Assembly (NCBI GenBank): GCA_013215295.1
Contig: JABSOZ010000030.1
Location: 1 to 41,800 of the forward strand
DNA length: 41,800 nt
Reading direction: 5' to 3'
From: Colwellia sp.
GTDB lineage: Bacteria > Pseudomonadota > Gammaproteobacteria > Enterobacterales > Alteromonadaceae
Shown here: in pieces, positions 32,287-39,722 of the stretch
Layout of the letters: each line of letters starts with the position of its first letter
Numbering within the stretch: the first letter of the stretch is position 1
Position numbers and translations under genes: made by a program
Notes under the pieces: generated by a model
Database searches by the model: none
Told to the model about the DNA's origin: nothing
Seen by the model: the letters and a program-made list of their open reading frames with translations, nothing else

Positions 32287-32673
32287 GTGTATTTTATTAC
32301 AGCGTTCGGCCTACTCTTAATGTGTATGAGTATCATCATGATTGTTAATCCAGGATATTGGTCTAATGGTATAATTTCGTTTAGTAAAAATCGCTATTTT
32401 CACTGGTTTGAGGTGATGAGTCGATTAATCTGCGGCGTTGCATTTGTACTTCTTAGGGGATCTACACCGTATGATAAATTAATACTAAGCATGGGGTATT
32501 TATTTATAGGCGTTGGATTTGGGCTTTTAATGATGGGTTCAAGTAAACACCGTAAATTTGCTGTTTGGTCTGCGCATAAATTTAAAAGTACATTTAGACC
32601 GGCAGGTATTGTTTCTTTGATATTTAGTCTATTCTTGATCTACGCGTCAATGATCAATGTGTTCAGTAACTAA
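32287..32673 (+). CDS. Small multi-TM membrane protein, unknown
   Basis: The protein is about 128 aa with three to four hydrophobic segments (about 1-18, 40-57, 64-80, 98-118). The loops NPGYWSNGIISFSKNRYFHWFEV and SSKHRKFAVWSAHKFKS (quoted in parts) contain conserved-looking aromatic and basic residues. I start it at the GTG at 32287, which has AGGAG six bases upstream; a longer frame from 32269 would place this Shine-Dalgarno inside the coding region. Not recognised as a named family. Confidence 0.75.
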   Translation: MYFITAFGLLLMCMSIIMIVNPGYWSNGIISFSKNRYFHWFEVMSRLICGVAFVLLRGSTPYDKLILSMGYLFIGVGFGLLMMGSSKHRKFAVWSAHKFKSTFRPAGIVSLIFSLFLIYASMINVFSN

Positions 32674-32782
32674 AAAGTTATTTTTAGGCTGATGACAAAT
32701 GTGCTTTTTTTACAATTTTCAGACGTAAACATCACCACTTTTATCTACTTACTCATCACTCTGCAATGGAAAGCAACATCTT

Positions 32783-34948
32783 ATGCATGTAACTGAAAAG
32801 TCGAACAATGAACAACTTGAGTTAGTTATAGCAGCAACGGGGGTTGGGGTTTGGGACTGGAAAATTAGAACAGGTGACGTTTTATGCAATGAACACTGGG
32901 CTAATATGATTGGTTATAGTCTAGAAGAATTACATCCAATTAAATTTGATACATGGCTTGAACATCTTCATCCTGAAGACCTTCCAAAATCCAATAAGAT
33001 ATTAGAAAAACACTTCAATAGGGAAATTGAACTCTACGAAGTAGAAATACGGATGAAACATAAGCAGGGGCAATATATTTGGGTGCTCTCTAAAGGAAAA
33101 ACCATAGAATGGTATGAAGATGGCCTTCCCAAAAGAATGATAGGTACTCATTTAGATATAACCGAACGAAAAATAAATGAGCAAACATTAATAACAACGA
33201 GTCAGCTTTTAGATGAATCTCAGAAAATAGCTAAAGTAGGGGGATGGCAGTTAGATTTAATATCAAACGATTTATTTTGGACAGCTGAAACTTACCGAAT
33301 ACATGAAGCGTCACCTGAAACATTTAACCCGAATGTAGATGTAGGAGTCAGTTTGTTCTTACCTGAATCACGTCAAATTATAATGGAAGCACTCGATGAT
33401 GCGATTAATTTCGGTAAAAGTTATGATCTAGAATTAGAAACACACACAACGAAAGGTAAGTTAATTGACATAAGAACCACCTGTATAGCAACCATACATG
33501 ATGGTAAACCAATTAAATTAACAGGTATTTTTCAAGACATAAGTGAACAAAAAAAGATTCAACGAAAACTAGAGAAATCTAATAGAGACTTAGAAAATGT
33601 TAACGATATCTTAACGCGCGGGGCAAATTATGATGCTCTTACCGGTCTACCTAATAGAAATTTGTTAGCAGACCGGATGGAACAAGCTCTTGCCTACAAC
33701 AAGCGTAATAAGAGCAGTCTTGCTATCGTATTTATTGATTTAGATGGATTTAAAGAAGTTAATGATACTTACGGTCATAGCATAGGAGATGACTTATTGT
33801 GCTGTATCACTGAAGAGCTTAAAAAAACGATGAGGGAATGCGACACTTTAGCGAGAATTGGTGGCGATGAGTTCGTTATGATACTCGACGAATTGGAAAG
33901 TTCAGAGCAGTGTTCTATCATTTTAACCAGAGTACTTGAATCTGTATCCAATACTTCATTTATTAAAAACAAACCTATTCAAGTATCTGCCAGTATTGGC
34001 GTAACTATTTATCCTCAAGATAACAGTAACTCAGATCAGTTATTACGACATGCCGACCAAGCCATGTATATCGCTAAAAAGTCGGGAAAAAATTGTTTTC
34101 ATATTTTTGATGTTGCAAAAGATGTCGCCGAAAAACATCAACATGAAGAAGTGACAAATATTCGTATTGCGCTAATAAGTAATGAATTTGAGCTCTATTA
34201 TCAGCCAAAAATAAATATAAAAACTAATGAAGTTATTGGACTGGAAGCACTTATTAGATGGCGTCACCCCGAACTTGGTACACTTCCCCCTTTAACTTTT
34301 TTACCCATAATAGAACAAGATATACTGAATGTTGAAGTCGGCGAATGGGTCATTAAAGCAGCATTAACTCAACTTTCAGTGTGGTCAGCTAAAGGTATTA
34401 ATCTCCCTGTAAGTGTCAATGTTAGTCCATTGCATTTACAACAGCCGAATTTTGTAGAACGCCTTAAACAAATTTTGAAAAAATTCCCAAAATTTAAAGC
34501 CGGTAGTATCGAGTTTGAAATATTAGAAACCAGCGCTTTAAGAGAGATAGAACAGGTCACGAAAGTTATACATGAGTGTCATGACTTAGGTATCACCTTT
34601 TCAATTGATGATTTTGGTACGGGATACTCATCGTTAGCTTATTTGAAACGTTTACCTACCGACTGCCTAAAGATTGATAAATCTTTTATTAAAGATATGC
34701 TTGATGACCCGGATGATAAATCAATAGTATTGGGCATTATTAGTCTGGCTAAAGCCTTTAATCGTAGTGTGATTGCTGAGGGTGTAGAAACAACAGCTCA
34801 TGGCGAACATTTACTGCTTTTAGGCTGCCATTTAGCGCAAGGCTTCGGTATCGCTAGACCGATGCCAAGTTATGAATTTCCCCTGTGGTTCAAAGAATGG
34901 CAAATAGAAAACGTATGGCAGTATTTAAGCGATACCAACACTCTTTAG
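32783..34948 (+). CDS. PAS-PAS-GGDEF-EAL c-di-GMP signalling protein
   Basis: This 721-aa cytosolic protein begins with a PAS/PAC domain (about 15-128, GVGVWDWKIRTGDVLCNEHW; the LDITERK end) and a second PAS domain (about 140-262). The GGDEF domain has IGGDEF (GGDEF at 360-364) and an RxxD inhibitory site (RECD). The EAL domain has EAL at Glu488, the metal ligands in SIDDFGTGYSSL and KIDKSFIKDM, and a closing EGVET. Both active sites look intact, so it may be bifunctional or regulated by its PAS input. It stands alone. Confidence 0.94.
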   Translation: MHVTEKSNNEQLELVIAATGVGVWDWKIRTGDVLCNEHWANMIGYSLEELHPIKFDTWLEHLHPEDLPKSNKILEKHFNREIELYEVEIRMKHKQGQYIWVLSKGKTIEWYEDGLPKRMIGTHLDITERKINEQTLITTSQLLDESQKIAKVGGWQLDLISNDLFWTAETYRIHEASPETFNPNVDVGVSLFLPESRQIIMEALDDAINFGKSYDLELETHTTKGKLIDIRTTCIATIHDGKPIKLTGIFQDISEQKKIQRKLEKSNRDLENVNDILTRGANYDALTGLPNRNLLADRMEQALAYNKRNKSSLAIVFIDLDGFKEVNDTYGHSIGDDLLCCITEELKKTMRECDTLARIGGDEFVMILDELESSEQCSIILTRVLESVSNTSFIKNKPIQVSASIGVTIYPQDNSNSDQLLRHADQAMYIAKKSGKNCFHIFDVAKDVAEKHQHEEVTNIRIALISNEFELYYQPKINIKTNEVIGLEALIRWRHPELGTLPPLTFLPIIEQDILNVEVGEWVIKAALTQLSVWSAKGINLPVSVNVSPLHLQQPNFVERLKQILKKFPKFKAGSIEFEILETSALREIEQVTKVIHECHDLGITFSIDDFGTGYSSLAYLKRLPTDCLKIDKSFIKDMLDDPDDKSIVLGIISLAKAFNRSVIAEGVETTAHGEHLLLLGCHLAQGFGIARPMPSYEFPLWFKEWQIENVWQYLSDTNTL

Positions 34949-35086
34949 ACACAGCGATTTATTTCCTTTCATAAAATCTAATTATTCATGTTTATTAATA
35001 TGATAGATTACGGTATTTGAAATACTTATTTTAGCCCATAATTTTAAGCTGCCGTTTATGTAATAAGTACTACTGGAGCTCGTCAA

Positions 35087-35437
35087 TTGAACTTAAATAA
35101 AGTATTCGTAATTTTGTTATCCACATTTTCTCTAAATGTTTTTGCTGCAACTCAGGATGAAATTAATCATCTTTTAAAATTTGTCGCTGCTACTGACTGT
35201 AAATATGAGCGAAATGGCACTATGCATACTGGTAAAGAAGCGGTTGAACACATAAATAAGAAATACAAATATTACACTGATGACATCGAATCTACTGAAG
35301 ACTTCATTAAGTATTCAGCGACGAAAAGTAAAATGTCAGGAAAATACTACCAAATCCATTGTATTAATAAATCATCAATAAACAGCCGAGATTGGCTGTT
35401 AGCTGAGTTAATGGCTTATCGAAAAGTAAATCAATAA
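35087..35437 (+). CDS. DUF5329-family periplasmic protein (YfeK-like)
   Basis: This 116-aa protein has a signal peptide (residues 1-20, VFA|ATQ). The mature part follows DUF5329: EINHLLKFVAATDCKYERNGT, then HTGKEAVEHINKKYKYYTDDIESTEDFI and the final DWLLAELMAYR (quoted in parts). E. coli YfeK shares the order S/T-D-C-x-x-x-R-N-G and H-T-x-x-E-A. Function unknown. The start is TTG, with GGAG upstream. Confidence 0.85.
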   Translation: MNLNKVFVILLSTFSLNVFAATQDEINHLLKFVAATDCKYERNGTMHTGKEAVEHINKKYKYYTDDIESTEDFIKYSATKSKMSGKYYQIHCINKSSINSRDWLLAELMAYRKVNQ

Positions 35438-35454
35438 TATTTTAGGTCTTATAA

Positions 35455-35541
35455 ATGAAAAATAAGCGTTGTTATTATTTATTATCGTACTTTACATTAT
35501 GGAACATTTTTATATTAATTAACGTGTTAACGTTCAGGTGA
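35455..35541 (+). CDS. Possible 28-aa hydrophobic small protein
   Basis: An ATG frame with AGG upstream encodes MKNKRCYYLLSYF then a hydrophobic run ending NVLTFR. It reads up to 3 bp before the next gene's start codon. It could be a small membrane peptide or leader; the support is only its fit between two genes. Confidence 0.22.
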   Translation: MKNKRCYYLLSYFTLWNIFILINVLTFR

Positions 35542-35543
35542 CT

Positions 35544-36011
35544 ATGGAAGTTTTTATAGCGGATATTAAATATTTAGCATTATATAAAGCTTTTTTGTCT
35601 GACTGCGTAAGTCGTGGTATTCATAAGTATGAATTCGCCCTTAATGATCCAAAAAGTTATCTGCAAAGTATAATTACTGATGTAGAAAATACATCAACTT
35701 ATTTTTGTATTCAAAACAATGAAATCTTAGGCGCTATAAGATTCCGCCATCACACAAATACTTATATTGAAAATGTAATTGGACATGTGGGGTATGAAAC
35801 AAGACCAGCTGCAAGAGGTAAGGGGGTAGCTAAGTTTATGTTGTCGTGGCTACAAAAAAACGTCATGAGTCGTAGTATCATTATTACCTGTGAGATTAAC
35901 AATGTTGCCTCAGAAAAAGTCATTAATCGTTGTACTGCGAAATATCTAAATCAAGTTTATTCATCCGAAAAAAAGAGTGATATAAAAAGATTTCAATTAG
36001 AGCCAACATAG
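35544..36011 (+). CDS. GNAT-family N-acetyltransferase
   Basis: The protein is about 155 aa with the GNAT core: an N-terminal helix pair, a strand ILGAIRFRHHTNTY (about 65-78), then the acetyl-CoA loop ETRPAARGKGVAKFMLSWL (about 92-110) with the R/Q-x-x-G-x-G/A pattern. The C-terminal strand IITCEINNVASEKVINR follows. Substrate unknown. I prefer the ATG at 35544, with AGG five bases upstream, over the GTG at 35538. Confidence 0.88.
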   Translation: MEVFIADIKYLALYKAFLSDCVSRGIHKYEFALNDPKSYLQSIITDVENTSTYFCIQNNEILGAIRFRHHTNTYIENVIGHVGYETRPAARGKGVAKFMLSWLQKNVMSRSIIITCEINNVASEKVINRCTAKYLNQVYSSEKKSDIKRFQLEPT

Positions 36012-36081
36012 TCACTTCATATGAATAAATACGCTTTATGCTTTCATTCACTCTATTTTGGATCTAAGTAGTCGTTAAGTC

Positions 36082-36173
36082 TTACCCCTGTTTTGTGGAC
36101 ACACTATAATTGTTGAAGAAATACAACAGGAGGTGTTTCATGAAAATAGGTAAAAATATCAATGGTCAATCTT
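36082..36173 (+). mobile_element. Probable truncated left end of an insertion sequence
   Basis: CCCCTGTTTTGTGGACACACTA is followed by an AT-rich leader, a strong AGGAGG, and an ATG opening MKIGKNINGQS then a stop. Terminal TGTGGACA-like sequence and an immediate strongly initiated short frame are typical of IS3-family left ends before orfA. Only about 90 bp remain; no transposase coding sequence survives. Identification by pattern only. Confidence 0.35.
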
Positions 36174-36251
36174 GAATTAAAATTTGAACCCAAGATCCTT
36201 TAGACTTAAATATTGTATAATTTAAAATTATCCACCCATTGAGTTTACATT

Positions 36252-37061
36252 ATGGTCTATAAACAACTTCAGCCATCGGATCAGTTATCTTCAATAATTA
36301 AAAGCTTTTGGATGACTGACAGTGGCTATGATAAAGCAATAGTTAAGGAGAAAGTTATTCCGGATGGATATCCAGAAATGATTTTCCATTACAAAGATCC
36401 ATACAAATCAAATATCAATGGCAGATGGCGAGATTTAGGGGATAAATACATAATTGCTGGACAAATTCGCAACTGTTTTTTCCTAGAAAATACTGGCTGT
36501 ACGGGTATGTTCTCCATTAAGTTCCAGCCTTGGGCATTCCATACCTTATTTGGCATTAACATGTCTTCTTTAACCGATAACGCCATTTTAATTCCTGATA
36601 AAATACTTAAAACCATTGAGCCTCTAAAACACATAGCATTTGAGAAAATATCGTTTGAAGAAAAAGTTAAGCAATCAGAGCAATGGATAAAGGAATTTGT
36701 TAAAACTAAAACGAATAAAAAAAATCCCGGAGAAGCAGCTGTCAATCTAATTTTAGATTCTAACGGTCAACTTAGTCTTGATGAAATACTAACAAAAACT
36801 AAATTATCAGAGCGACAACTAGAAAGATATTTTAAAAAAGCGATTGGTTTAACGCCCAAGTTTTACTGCCGTATTATTCGGTTTGCCTATATATTCAAAT
36901 TAACTTCAGCCAACAATTCAAATTGGTCAGAAATAAGTACACAAGCTGGTTTCTATGACCAATCCCATTTTATTAAAAACTTTAAAGAATTTACTGGTGA
37001 AGAACCTTCAAAATATGGCTTTACCGATCAAAACCTTGCTAACTTATTTTTAAATGCATAA
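36252..37061 (+). CDS. AraC-family transcriptional regulator (DUF6597-type)
   Basis: This 269-aa protein has an N-terminal ligand-type domain (YKQLQPSDQLSSIIKSFWM, about 3-21; IPDGYPEMIFHYKDP, about 36-50; GMFSIKFQPWAFHTLFG, about 85-101) of the DUF6597 kind common in AraC regulators. A C-terminal double HTH (about 165-262) follows, with LSLDEILTKTKLSERQLERYFKKAIGLTPKFYCRIIRF and AGFYDQSHFIKNFKEFTGEEPSKY (quoted in parts). It probably activates the downstream secreted-protein genes or a distant target. ATG start without strong Shine-Dalgarno. Confidence 0.9.
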   Translation: MVYKQLQPSDQLSSIIKSFWMTDSGYDKAIVKEKVIPDGYPEMIFHYKDPYKSNINGRWRDLGDKYIIAGQIRNCFFLENTGCTGMFSIKFQPWAFHTLFGINMSSLTDNAILIPDKILKTIEPLKHIAFEKISFEEKVKQSEQWIKEFVKTKTNKKNPGEAAVNLILDSNGQLSLDEILTKTKLSERQLERYFKKAIGLTPKFYCRIIRFAYIFKLTSANNSNWSEISTQAGFYDQSHFIKNFKEFTGEEPSKYGFTDQNLANLFLNA

Positions 37062-37166
37062 AAATTAATTTCTGTCGGTTTTGTACAATACAAATAGTCT
37101 TATAAATCCTAATCTTAGTTACCTTAATCTTATTTGAATATTATTTTTAAAGGATAAATTCACACT

Positions 37167-37628
37167 ATGCGTAAACAATCTATTTTCTTTTTCCTGCTTC
37201 TAAATACATCTCTACTTTTTAATGCGCAAGCCAATAATGAGGTTGTAATAGACATTGAACATAACGATTTAAATAATATTGAGTTGGTGAATCGATATTT
37301 TTATTATTTTAATCATCATGAGTGGGAAAAGATGAGCAATATGTACGGTAACTTTGCTGAATTTAAAGACCCTTCCCTTGGACAGGGCATTTTTAAACAG
37401 AGTCATAAGCAAGTATTAATGAAATACCAACAATTGAATGAACTATTTTCAGATATACATGACAAAATTATTAAAGTTTACCCTTCAGGGAAAGATAATG
37501 TGATCGTAGAATTTACATCGAGTGGTACGGCACCTGACGGTTCAAAATTCGAACTTGCCATTTGTACAATATTTACATTTAAAGATGGGCTGATTATTAA
37601 AGACTTTTCTTATTTTGATGATTATTAA
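37167..37628 (+). CDS. Secreted SnoaL-like (NTF2-fold) protein
   Basis: This 153-aa protein has a signal peptide (residues 1-22, NAQA|NN). The mature part is a SnoaL/NTF2-like cone: VNRYFYYFNHHEWEKMSNMYG (about 38-58), FKDPSLGQGIFKQ, then strands VIVEFTSSGTAPDGSKFEL and FTFKDGLIIKDFSYFDDY. Family members are isomerases, hydrolases or binding proteins for small molecules. AAAGGA sits upstream of the ATG. It lies 32 bp before the DUF6265 gene and is probably co-transcribed with it. Confidence 0.85.
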   Translation: MRKQSIFFFLLLNTSLLFNAQANNEVVIDIEHNDLNNIELVNRYFYYFNHHEWEKMSNMYGNFAEFKDPSLGQGIFKQSHKQVLMKYQQLNELFSDIHDKIIKVYPSGKDNVIVEFTSSGTAPDGSKFELAICTIFTFKDGLIIKDFSYFDDY

Positions 37629-37660
37629 TATAAATGACAAACGCTCAAAGAGGTTAAATA

Positions 37661-38170
37661 ATGATGAAAAAAATTACGTTTTATATACTACTATTGCTAT
37701 GTTTCGATGTTTTAGCTGCCAATAAATTCCCAAACTTATTATTCTTAGAAGATAAGCAGCCATCCCCCAAAGCAGATTTAAGTGCAGTGAAATGGCTTGC
37801 TGGTCATTGGAGAGGACAAGCATTCGGAGGTTTCATCGAAGAAGTGTGGTCACCTGAAATGGGTGGCAGCATGATGGGTGCATTTAAACTTGTTGTTAAT
37901 AACCAAGTGCAATTTTATGAGATTGAAACTATATCTGAACAAGAGGGTACACTTATTTTTAGATTGAAGCATTTTCATCGCGACTTAAAAGGTTGGGAAG
38001 AAAAAGATGAAACGATTGACTTTAAATTGGTCAAGGTTACGGAAAATAAAGTTTACTTCAACGGTTTGACTCTTGAAAACATTAGTGACACACAAATCAA
38101 TATATATGTTGCTATAAAAGATAAAGGTAGAACAACAGAAGAAAAGTTTACTTACACAAGATTTAAATGA
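37661..38170 (+). CDS. Secreted DUF6265-like protein
   Basis: This 169-aa protein has a signal peptide (about residues 1-19) and a lipocalin-like mature domain typical of DUF6265: WLAGHWRGQAFGGFIEEVWSPEMGGSMMGAFKL (about 45-77, in parts), FYEIETISEQEGTLIFRLKHFHRDLKGWEEKD, then C-terminal strands. Function unknown. AGAGG lies upstream of the double ATG. Likely in an operon with the SnoaL-like gene. Confidence 0.83.
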   Translation: MMKKITFYILLLLCFDVLAANKFPNLLFLEDKQPSPKADLSAVKWLAGHWRGQAFGGFIEEVWSPEMGGSMMGAFKLVVNNQVQFYEIETISEQEGTLIFRLKHFHRDLKGWEEKDETIDFKLVKVTENKVYFNGLTLENISDTQINIYVAIKDKGRTTEEKFTYTRFK

Positions 38171-38488
38171 AGCATTTGAGATGTTTCGATATAGGGACTG
38201 CATAACTAACGATTATTCAGCCATTTATAGCGGCACTATCAATACTAAAACCTAGTCGGGATTGGTTTTAGTATCCAACCAATAAGTAAATTAAAAGGGT
38301 TAACAAAGTATTGGATATGTCCTCGTTGTTCCTCGATAAGACAAACAAATCGTCATATCTAATCCCACATTTCTGCTTATATTATGGGTCGTAAAAAGTA
38401 TTCAAACATTCGCAGAAGTGATTATTGTTTCACACGACAATAGTACTAGCTTAGTGTCGCTTGGAGCTTGTACTTCGAAAATATAAGG
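38171..38488. terminator. Convergent-gene terminator hairpin, otherwise empty region
   Basis: Between the convergent DUF6265 gene and the REC-GGDEF gene a perfect 11-bp stem occurs: ATACTAAAACC (38242-38252), 11-nt loop, GGTTTTAGTAT (38264-38274). It is the natural end for both transcripts. The rest of the 318 bp shows no gene. Confidence 0.65.
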
Positions 38489-39688
38489 TTATAAGTTAAT
38501 CGGTTCGATAGATGATGAATGCTGTATGGTAATATCACCACTCCCATAAATGTGCTTAATATCCTCCATTGTGTTTTTATATAAGCTTACAGGTTGTTCC
38601 ACGTTTTTTTCGGAAAGGCTCACCCAAGCATTTCTACCATTATTTTTGGCTATATAAAGAGCGGTGTCGGCAAAGTTTAACGTTTGTTGCCACGTTAACA
38701 ATTTATGATCCTTCGCCATAAATGGAAATGAAGCTATTCCAATAGAACACGTTATAGAAATAGTTTTATCTAAGCCAATATCAAATTGAGCTTTTGCAAT
38801 ATTTTTACAAATCCTTTCAGCAAGGTTTTCAGTATCTTCTCTAGGTAAGCCCCGAGCGATAATAACAAACTCCTCTCCCCCCCAACGTATAACCCAATCA
38901 GATTCTCGACAAGTTTGAACTAATAGATGAGCAAACTTAACAAGCACTTTGTCCCCTGCATCATGGCTGAAATCGTCATTAACTTGTTTAAAAAAGTCGA
39001 TATCAACCATCATCAAACTTATTTGTTCTAATTCGTCATTTTTTTGTTCAAATGTACGATTAAGCCGTGCCACTTCTTGAGGCATAAATTTGGTTAAAAA
39101 GTGTCGATTATGTATACCCGTAAGTTGGTCAGTAAGGCTTTGTTTTTCTAAAGCGTCAAGGGCTTCGTTAAGCTCTTCATTTTTTGAATGCAACTCTATT
39201 GTTCGTTTCTTGACAATTACTTCCAAATTAGTCGAGTATTCAATGAGTTCTTTACGCATTTGGTAGGCTTCAATGCCTCTTTGAACCGTCAGTGATAACT
39301 CAACAGGGTCAAAAGGTTTGGTCATAAATTTATAGAGTTTAGCCTTATTTATCGCATCAATAATGACTTGAGTATCAGAATAGCCCGTAAGAATGATACG
39401 GATAGTATCCGGCATTCTATCGACTATTTGTTCAAGAAACTCAACACCTGTCACTTTAGGCATGCGCTGATCGCTTATAATAAGTTGAATTTGTTTCGGA
39501 TCAACCATATTGTCAATCATCTTTAGGGCTTCAGCTCCATTTAACCCCGTGATTATTTGGAAATGAGATTCTAACAATTGACGAAGTACATTGATATTTT
39601 CAATTTCGTCATCAACAAGCATTACTAACGGTTTTTCGTTCTCATCTTCGGTGTCTTTAGTGATATTTTCCATGCTAAACACTGGCAT
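38489..39688 (-). CDS. Response regulator with GGDEF output (REC-GGDEF)
   Basis: This 399-aa protein has a receiver domain (VDDE near 25-28; Asp73 in ISDQRMPKVTG; Lys in MTKPFDP about 123), a coiled-coil linker (about 150-190) and a GGDEF domain with RWGGEEFVI (GGEEF at 270-274). An RxxD inhibitory site (RESD) lies five residues before it. It is a PleD/WspR-like diguanylate cyclase switched on by phosphorylation. AGGAG sits 6 bp before the ATG. It lies 34 bp downstream of the propeller histidine kinase, its probable partner. Confidence 0.94.
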   Translation of the reverse strand: MPVFSMENITKDTEDENEKPLVMLVDDEIENINVLRQLLESHFQIITGLNGAEALKMIDNMVDPKQIQLIISDQRMPKVTGVEFLEQIVDRMPDTIRIILTGYSDTQVIIDAINKAKLYKFMTKPFDPVELSLTVQRGIEAYQMRKELIEYSTNLEVIVKKRTIELHSKNEELNEALDALEKQSLTDQLTGIHNRHFLTKFMPQEVARLNRTFEQKNDELEQISLMMVDIDFFKQVNDDFSHDAGDKVLVKFAHLLVQTCRESDWVIRWGGEEFVIIARGLPREDTENLAERICKNIAKAQFDIGLDKTISITCSIGIASFPFMAKDHKLLTWQQTLNFADTALYIAKNNGRNAWVSLSEKNVEQPVSLYKNTMEDIKHIYGSGDITIQHSSSIEPINL

Positions 39689-39722
39689 AAATTACTCCTA
39701 TTTATTTCTACTCTTTCCATAA

